Assembly (NCBI GenBank): GCA_902614125.1
Contig: CACMJW010000009.1
Coordinates: 1-38,578, forward strand
Reading direction: 5' to 3'
Origin: an uncultured Pelagibacteraceae bacterium
GTDB lineage: Bacteria; Pseudomonadota; Alphaproteobacteria; Pelagibacterales; Pelagibacteraceae
DNA: 38,578 nucleotides
In this document: positions 33,788 through 38,578 of the stretch, piece after piece
How positions within the stretch are numbered: the first letter of the stretch is position 1
Layout: each line of letters begins with the position of its first letter
The notes under the pieces: generated by a model
What the model was told of the DNA's origin: nothing
Seen by the model: only the letters and a program-made list of their open reading frames with translations
Database searches by the model: none
Made by a program: the position numbers and the translations under genes

Positions 33788-36610
33788 ATGATGTTACTTA
33801 AAGACTATCTTCCGAATATAAATAAAAAATTTAGAAATTTAAACTTCTCAGGCTTAGCATTTAATTCAAATGAAGTAAAAAAAAATTACATATTTATTGC
33901 GATTGAAGGAGAGAAGTTTGATGGAAACAATTATATAAATGATGCAATAAAAAATGGAGCAAAAATAATTATTTCTTCAAAATTTAAAGATCAAATTAAA
34001 AATAATATTAATTTTTTAAACCAAAAAAATCCAAGACAAATTTTATCACATTTGTCTTCACAAATTTTTATAAAAAAACCACAAAACCTAATTGCTGTTA
34101 CAGGTACTAATGGAAAAACTTCAATTGCAAATTTTTACTATCAAATTTTAAAAGAAAACAAAAAAAAAGTAGCCTCTTTTGGTACCCTTGGAATTAGTGG
34201 AAAGAGAAAAATTGAAAACACATCAAATACTACTTTTGATCCAATTAAAATTGGAAGGAATTTTAATAATTTAGAAAAAAAAAAAATTAAAAATGTGATA
34301 TTAGAAGCATCAAGCCATGGCTTAAAGCAACATCGACTAGATGGATTAAAATTTGATGTTGGAATATTTACAAATCTAAGCAGAGATCATTTAGATTACC
34401 ACAAAACCTTAAAAGATTATTTAAATGCAAAATTAATTTTGTTTAAGAAATTAATGAGAGAGGGATCCGTTGCAATTTTTGATCAAGATACAAAATATGC
34501 AGCAATTTTAACAAATATTTGTAAAAAAAATAAAATTAAAAAATTAACAATAGGAAAAATAGATAGCGATTTATTAATTAAAAACTATTCTATCGTAGAT
34601 AATAAACAAGAATTAACATTTTCATTTAAAAAAAAAAACTACCATTTTAAAACCCAATTGATTGGCAAGATCCAAATTAAAAATCTTTTAATGTCAATTC
34701 TGGCTGCATATAAAAGCAATATAAAATTGGAAGATATTCTTAAATCTGTAGAAAATATTAAAGCTGTACCAGGTCGTTTTGAAAAAGTTGGGAATTTAAA
34801 AAATAATTCAGTAGTTATTTTAGATTATGCCCACACACCTGATGCGTTGAAAACTTGTATTTTAAACATAAAAGAGCAGTTTAAACATCGAAAAGTAAAT
34901 TTGGTTTTTGGTTGCGGGGGAGAGAGGGATAAACCAAAGAGGTCAATCATGGGCAAAATTGCTAATGATTTATGTGATAAAATATATTTAACTGATGACA
35001 ATCCTAGAACAGAAAGTCCAAAAAAAATTAGATCTGAAATCAAAGCTAAGATATATAAATCAAAATTAATTGAAATGCCTTCAAGAAAAGAGGCAGTTGA
35101 AAAAGCAATAAAAGATCTAAGATCTGACGAAATATTAATCGTGGCAGGAAAAGGTCATGAAAATTATCAAGAATATAAAACTAAGAAATTTTTCTCAGAT
35201 AAGGCATGTATGATTGATGCTATTAAAAAAAAAAATAAAAAATTATCTAATAATTTAAAAATAAATATTATTAACGAATGCTTAAACAAAAAAATTAATA
35301 ATAATTTTTTTATAAATGAGGCTTCAATTAACTCAAAAGACGTAAAAAAAAATAATATTTTTTTCGGTATTAAAGGAAAAAATATTGATGGAAATAAGTT
35401 TGCTGATGAAGCTCTTAAGAAAAAAGCATCTATTTGTATATTAGAAAAAAATTATTCAAAAAAAAATTCAAGAAAAATATTTGTTAAAGATACACTTAAA
35501 ACTTTTTCAAATTTATCATGCATAATACGTAGATCATTAGGAACACCCATTGTTGCAATTACTGGCTCTGCAGGTAAAACTTCTTTAAAAGAACTAATTG
35601 GCCAAAGTCTTAATACTTTAATACCAACTTCATATTCAAAAAAATCATTTAACAATAAATATGGAGTTCCATTGTCGTTATTTAATATTAATAGGAAACA
35701 TAAAATTGGAGTGTTTGAAATTGGTATGGATAAGAAAGGTGAAATTCATAAGTTATCTAATTTAATCCAACCCGATATAGGTGTAATAACAAATATATCT
35801 TATGCTCATATTAAAAACTTTAATTCAATTAAGGGAATTGCAGAGGCAAAAGCCGAACTTATAAAAAATATCACTAGTGGAGGCAGGATCATCTTAAATG
35901 CAGATGATGTTTTTTATAATTTTTTCAAAGAGAGGGCATTAAATAGAGGATTAAAGATAATTTCCTTTAGTATTAAAAATAAATCAGATTTTCAATTTAT
36001 AGATAATAAAAAAAATAGAATAAAAAAAATTCTCGAAATAAAATCAAATAATAAAAAATACAAATTTAAAATAAATAAAGATTTATATAATTATAAGCTT
36101 AATTTAGCAGCAGCCGTTGCAGTAATTTCAAATTTCATAAAAATCGATAAATTAAATAAAAATATATTCAAGGATTACATTCATCCATCAGGCAGAGGTA
36201 ACTTTAAAAAAATTAAAATTAAAAAAAGGACAATTCAATTAATTGATGAAAGCTATAATTCAAACCCATTATCTTTGAAATTTTCTATTGAAAAATTTGA
36301 TAAAATTAAAACACGAAATGCTAAATATTTGCTACTCGGAGATATGTTAGAGCTTGGTAAATTTTCAAAAAAATTGCACTCTGATATTGCAAATAATATT
36401 AATAAAACTCAAATATCCAAAGTATATGTCTATGGCAAAGATATAATTTATACTTTCAACAAATTAAGAACACAAAAGAAAGGCAAAATCTTTAAATCTA
36501 ATAGTGAAATATTGAGATTTATAAATAATGAAATTAATAATAATGATTATCTTATGGTGAAAGGATCAAACTCGACTGGATTAAACGAAATAATAAAAAA
36601 ATTCAATTAA
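33788..36610 (+). CDS. murE/murF: MurE-MurF fusion (UDP-MurNAc-tripeptide and -pentapeptide ligases)
   Basis: One 940-aa frame carries two Mur ligases. The N-terminal half (about 1-485) is MurE: ATP-binding GTNGKTS (106-112), NFNNLE..., ILEASSHGLKQHRLDGL, TNLSRDHLDYH and the D404-N-P-R407 motif that selects meso-diaminopimelate. The C-terminal half (about 490-940) is MurF, adding D-Ala-D-Ala: NEASINSKDVKKNNIFFGIKG (partly quoted), GSAGKTS (593-599), NNKYGVPLSL, NISYAHIKNF and DESYNSNPLS. The junction near residues 480-495 has no stop, and the frame is continuous. Two consecutive reactions of peptidoglycan precursor synthesis are thus joined. It is followed after 3 bp by mraY. Confidence 0.94.
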   Translation: MMLLKDYLPNINKKFRNLNFSGLAFNSNEVKKNYIFIAIEGEKFDGNNYINDAIKNGAKIIISSKFKDQIKNNINFLNQKNPRQILSHLSSQIFIKKPQNLIAVTGTNGKTSIANFYYQILKENKKKVASFGTLGISGKRKIENTSNTTFDPIKIGRNFNNLEKKKIKNVILEASSHGLKQHRLDGLKFDVGIFTNLSRDHLDYHKTLKDYLNAKLILFKKLMREGSVAIFDQDTKYAAILTNICKKNKIKKLTIGKIDSDLLIKNYSIVDNKQELTFSFKKKNYHFKTQLIGKIQIKNLLMSILAAYKSNIKLEDILKSVENIKAVPGRFEKVGNLKNNSVVILDYAHTPDALKTCILNIKEQFKHRKVNLVFGCGGERDKPKRSIMGKIANDLCDKIYLTDDNPRTESPKKIRSEIKAKIYKSKLIEMPSRKEAVEKAIKDLRSDEILIVAGKGHENYQEYKTKKFFSDKACMIDAIKKKNKKLSNNLKINIINECLNKKINNNFFINEASINSKDVKKNNIFFGIKGKNIDGNKFADEALKKKASICILEKNYSKKNSRKIFVKDTLKTFSNLSCIIRRSLGTPIVAITGSAGKTSLKELIGQSLNTLIPTSYSKKSFNNKYGVPLSLFNINRKHKIGVFEIGMDKKGEIHKLSNLIQPDIGVITNISYAHIKNFNSIKGIAEAKAELIKNITSGGRIILNADDVFYNFFKERALNRGLKIISFSIKNKSDFQFIDNKKNRIKKILEIKSNNKKYKFKINKDLYNYKLNLAAAVAVISNFIKIDKLNKNIFKDYIHPSGRGNFKKIKIKKRTIQLIDESYNSNPLSLKFSIEKFDKIKTRNAKYLLLGDMLELGKFSKKLHSDIANNINKTQISKVYVYGKDIIYTFNKLRTQKKGKIFKSNSEILRFINNEINNNDYLMVKGSNSTGLNEIIKKFN

Positions 36611-36613
36611 TTT

Positions 36614-37699
36614 ATGCTTTATATTTTATTTTCAAATTTAGTTGATACTTTTAGTTTTTTTAATGTCTTTAAATATCTGACCGTCCGAACAGGATTATCA
36701 ATGTTTACAGCTATGATAGTTGTATTTATAGCTGGTGGACCATTTATAAGATATTTCTCATCAAAAAAAATACACAATCCAATCCGAGATGATGGACCAG
36801 ATGAACATATAGTAAAAAAAATTGGAACACCTACAATGGGGGGGTTATTAATATTGTTTGGTGTTTTTTCGGGTGTCCTTTTGTGGGGAGATTTATCAAA
36901 TCCTTATAATTGGTTTCTTATTTATATTGCTGGTACTTTTGGACTGTTAGGTGCCTATGATGATTACAAAAAAATAAAATTTAACAATTCAAGTGGCGTT
37001 TCTTCTAAATTTAAAATTTTAATTCAAATATTTTTAGCAATTGTTGGGATATTAATTTTATATTATTCAGGTGTATCAGATGAAATAGAAAATCTATATT
37101 TTCCATTTTTAAAAAATTTAGTTATTAATTTAGGTTGGTTTTTTATACCATTTTATATTTTTGTACTTGTAGGCTCATCTAATGCTGTGAACTTGACTGA
37201 TGGTTTAGATGGTTTAGCAACAGTTCCAGTGATACTCGTAGCCTCATGCTTTGCATTGATAAGCTATGTTTCTGGAAACATGGTTTTTTCAGGGTATTTA
37301 CAAATTCCTTATATAGAGGGTGTTGGAGAGGCCTCAATTTTTTGTGGCGCTATAATAGGAGCGTGCCTTGGTTTTCTTTGGTTTAATGCACCACCTGCAA
37401 AAATTTTTATGGGTGACACTGGGTCACTTTCTTTAGGCGGATCATTAGGAGCAGTTGGAATTATAACTAAACATGAAATTGTTTTAGCTATAACGGGTGG
37501 TTTGTTTGTTTTGGAGGCTATATCTGTAATTGTGCAGGTTGTTTCATTTAAACTGACTGGAAAAAGAATTTTTAGAATGGCTCCAATACATCATCATTTT
37601 GAGAAAAAAGGATGGCCAGAGTCAACTGTTGTAATTAGATTTTGGATTATATCTATAATTTTAGCATTAATTGGAATTGCAACTCTAAAATTAAGATAA
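36614..37699 (+). CDS. mraY: Phospho-N-acetylmuramoyl-pentapeptide transferase
   Basis: Integral membrane enzyme of 361 aa that transfers phospho-MurNAc-pentapeptide to undecaprenyl phosphate, giving lipid I. Family marks: GTPTMGGLLIL, the GAYDDYKKI aspartate pair, NLTDGLDGLA, FNAPPAKIFMGDTGSLSLGG and the histidine motif PIHHHFEKKGWPE. About ten membrane helices are visible. Length matches E. coli MraY (360 aa). Its stop overlaps the murD start (TAATG), so the two are coupled. Confidence 0.96.
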   Translation: MLYILFSNLVDTFSFFNVFKYLTVRTGLSMFTAMIVVFIAGGPFIRYFSSKKIHNPIRDDGPDEHIVKKIGTPTMGGLLILFGVFSGVLLWGDLSNPYNWFLIYIAGTFGLLGAYDDYKKIKFNNSSGVSSKFKILIQIFLAIVGILILYYSGVSDEIENLYFPFLKNLVINLGWFFIPFYIFVLVGSSNAVNLTDGLDGLATVPVILVASCFALISYVSGNMVFSGYLQIPYIEGVGEASIFCGAIIGACLGFLWFNAPPAKIFMGDTGSLSLGGSLGAVGIITKHEIVLAITGGLFVLEAISVIVQVVSFKLTGKRIFRMAPIHHHFEKKGWPESTVVIRFWIISIILALIGIATLKLR

Positions 37700-38578
37700 T
37701 GATATTAAAAGAAAATTTTTTTTTTAAAAAAAAAATTTTAATTTATGGATTAGGAAAATCTGGAAATGCTTGTTTTGAATTTTTAAATAGAAATAATGAC
37801 ATATTAGTTTTTGATGATAATTCTTCTATAAAAAATAAAAAACATATCAAATACTTTTTTTCTCCAAACAGAATAAAAAAAATAAATTTTGATTATATTT
37901 TTTTAAGTCCTGGAATTGATATAAATAACTGTATTTTATCTAAGTTTTTAAAAAAAAATAAAAATAAAATAATTAGTGAGTTAGATATTTTTTATAAAAC
38001 ATATCCAAAATTAAATAAAATTACAATTACAGGAACAAATGGAAAATCAACTACATCTAAATTAATTTACGAAGTTTTAAAATACCATAAAAAAGATGTT
38101 AGATTAGTGGGAAATATTGGAAATCCAATTTTAAAAGAGAAAAATATAAAAAATAACACAATTTTTGTAATTGAGGCTTCATCCTATCAAATCGACTACA
38201 GCAAATATTTTGAAACTAATATAGCTCTAATTTTGAATATAGCCCCTGACCATTTAGAGAGGCATAAAACTTTTCAAAATTACGTAAATGCTAAATTAAA
38301 ATTAATTAAAAAACAGAAAAAAAAATCAATAGCACTGATTGAAAAAAATAACGGGCTAATTAGGGATATTTTAAAATCACAAAAGGTTAAATCTAAAATA
38401 AAAAATGTAGACTTTAAAGAATATGATATTTTTTACAAAAAAATAAAAAATAATTATTTTAAAAATTTATCAAACATAAAAAATCTTTCATTTGTATTAG
38501 CGCTTTCTAATATCCTAAAACTCGATAATTCCAAAATTTTAAAGGTAGTAAACAGTTTCAAAGGATTAAATTATAGAC
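37699..38578 (+). CDS. murD: UDP-N-acetylmuramoyl-L-alanine-D-glutamate ligase, 3' end outside the window
   Basis: The first 293 codons are present; the gene is cut by the window end. MurD adds D-glutamate to UDP-MurNAc-L-alanine. Visible marks are an N-terminal Rossmann-like KILIYGLGKSGNACFEFL, SPGIDIN, the ATP-binding GTNGKSTT (about residues 112-119), VGNIGNP, IEASSYQI and NIAPDHLERHKTFQNY. The start is the ATG overlapping the mraY stop (TAATG). Its position after mraY is the standard one in this cluster. Confidence 0.93.
   Translation, partial: MILKENFFFKKKILIYGLGKSGNACFEFLNRNNDILVFDDNSSIKNKKHIKYFFSPNRIKKINFDYIFLSPGIDINNCILSKFLKKNKNKIISELDIFYKTYPKLNKITITGTNGKSTTSKLIYEVLKYHKKDVRLVGNIGNPILKEKNIKNNTIFVIEASSYQIDYSKYFETNIALILNIAPDHLERHKTFQNYVNAKLKLIKKQKKKSIALIEKNNGLIRDILKSQKVKSKIKNVDFKEYDIFYKKIKNNYFKNLSNIKNLSFVLALSNILKLDNSKILKVVNSFKGLNYR

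Noticed and set aside
1..38578. CRISPR array, insertion sequence or known riboswitch
   Set aside because: No evenly spaced repeat units, no transposase, and no conserved riboswitch core were seen in the intergenic stretches.

Overview
The window looks like a chromosomal segment of a streamlined marine alphaproteobacterium of the SAR11 (Pelagibacter-like) type. The basis is very low G+C, extreme gene packing with many 4-base or longer overlaps, Lys/Asn/Ile-rich proteins, and alphaproteobacterial gene neighbourhoods (yqeY-dnaG-rpoD; cell-wall amidase-rnpB-mraZ-mur/fts). The assignment rests on composition and gene order, not on a database search.

Layout. 15-2416 (minus): marR-ompR-envZ, a small regulatory operon, divergent from ilvE (2477-3358, plus). 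3355-9977 (minus): one overlapping operon, uvrB - pteridine-reductase-like SDR - secreted hydrolase - folB - uvrC - pgsA. It mixes nucleotide excision repair, folate metabolism and phospholipid synthesis. 10014-14848: an aspartate-family aminotransferase (plus), an NAD-dependent epimerase/reductase and trxB (minus), then an ELM1-family protein coupled to a 2OG-Fe(II) oxygenase-like protein (plus). 15064-19465 (minus): carA-carB. 19588-23802 (plus): yqeY-dnaG-rpoD, then a tRNA-Val only 2 nt behind rpoD. A tRNA-Ile2 (CAT anticodon) follows at 23865-23941.

23942-25711 is the accessory part. The last 45 bp of the tRNA-Ile2 gene, from the anticodon loop through CCA, are repeated exactly at 25667-25711. 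They enclose 1.7 kb with three tightly coupled genes of unknown function (a 65-aa two-helix membrane protein, a 230-aa and a 189-aa protein) and no integrase. A related ~22-bp sequence lies near each end. This has the architecture of an attL/attR-bounded, non-autonomous mini-island and is the best candidate for an undescribed system here.

25792-27642: a small four-helix membrane protein of unknown function (plus), then mlaA-mlaC (minus; outer-membrane lipid asymmetry). 27697-38578 (plus): N-acetylmuramoyl-L-alanine amidase, RNase P RNA, then the division/cell-wall cluster mraZ-ftsZ-rsmH-ftsL-ftsI-murE/murF fusion-mraY-murD (cut by the window end). ftsZ sits unusually at the front of this cluster. 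A promoter overlapped by three 10-bp-spaced MraZ boxes precedes mraZ.

Other points of note are a tRNA-Val whose D-loop and T-loop elbow bases are both changed, a DnaG zinc finger lacking three of four ligands, a carA with only a TTG (or rarer) start available, and two divergent gene pairs with 21-36 bp between start codons whose -10 boxes suggest leaderless mRNAs.
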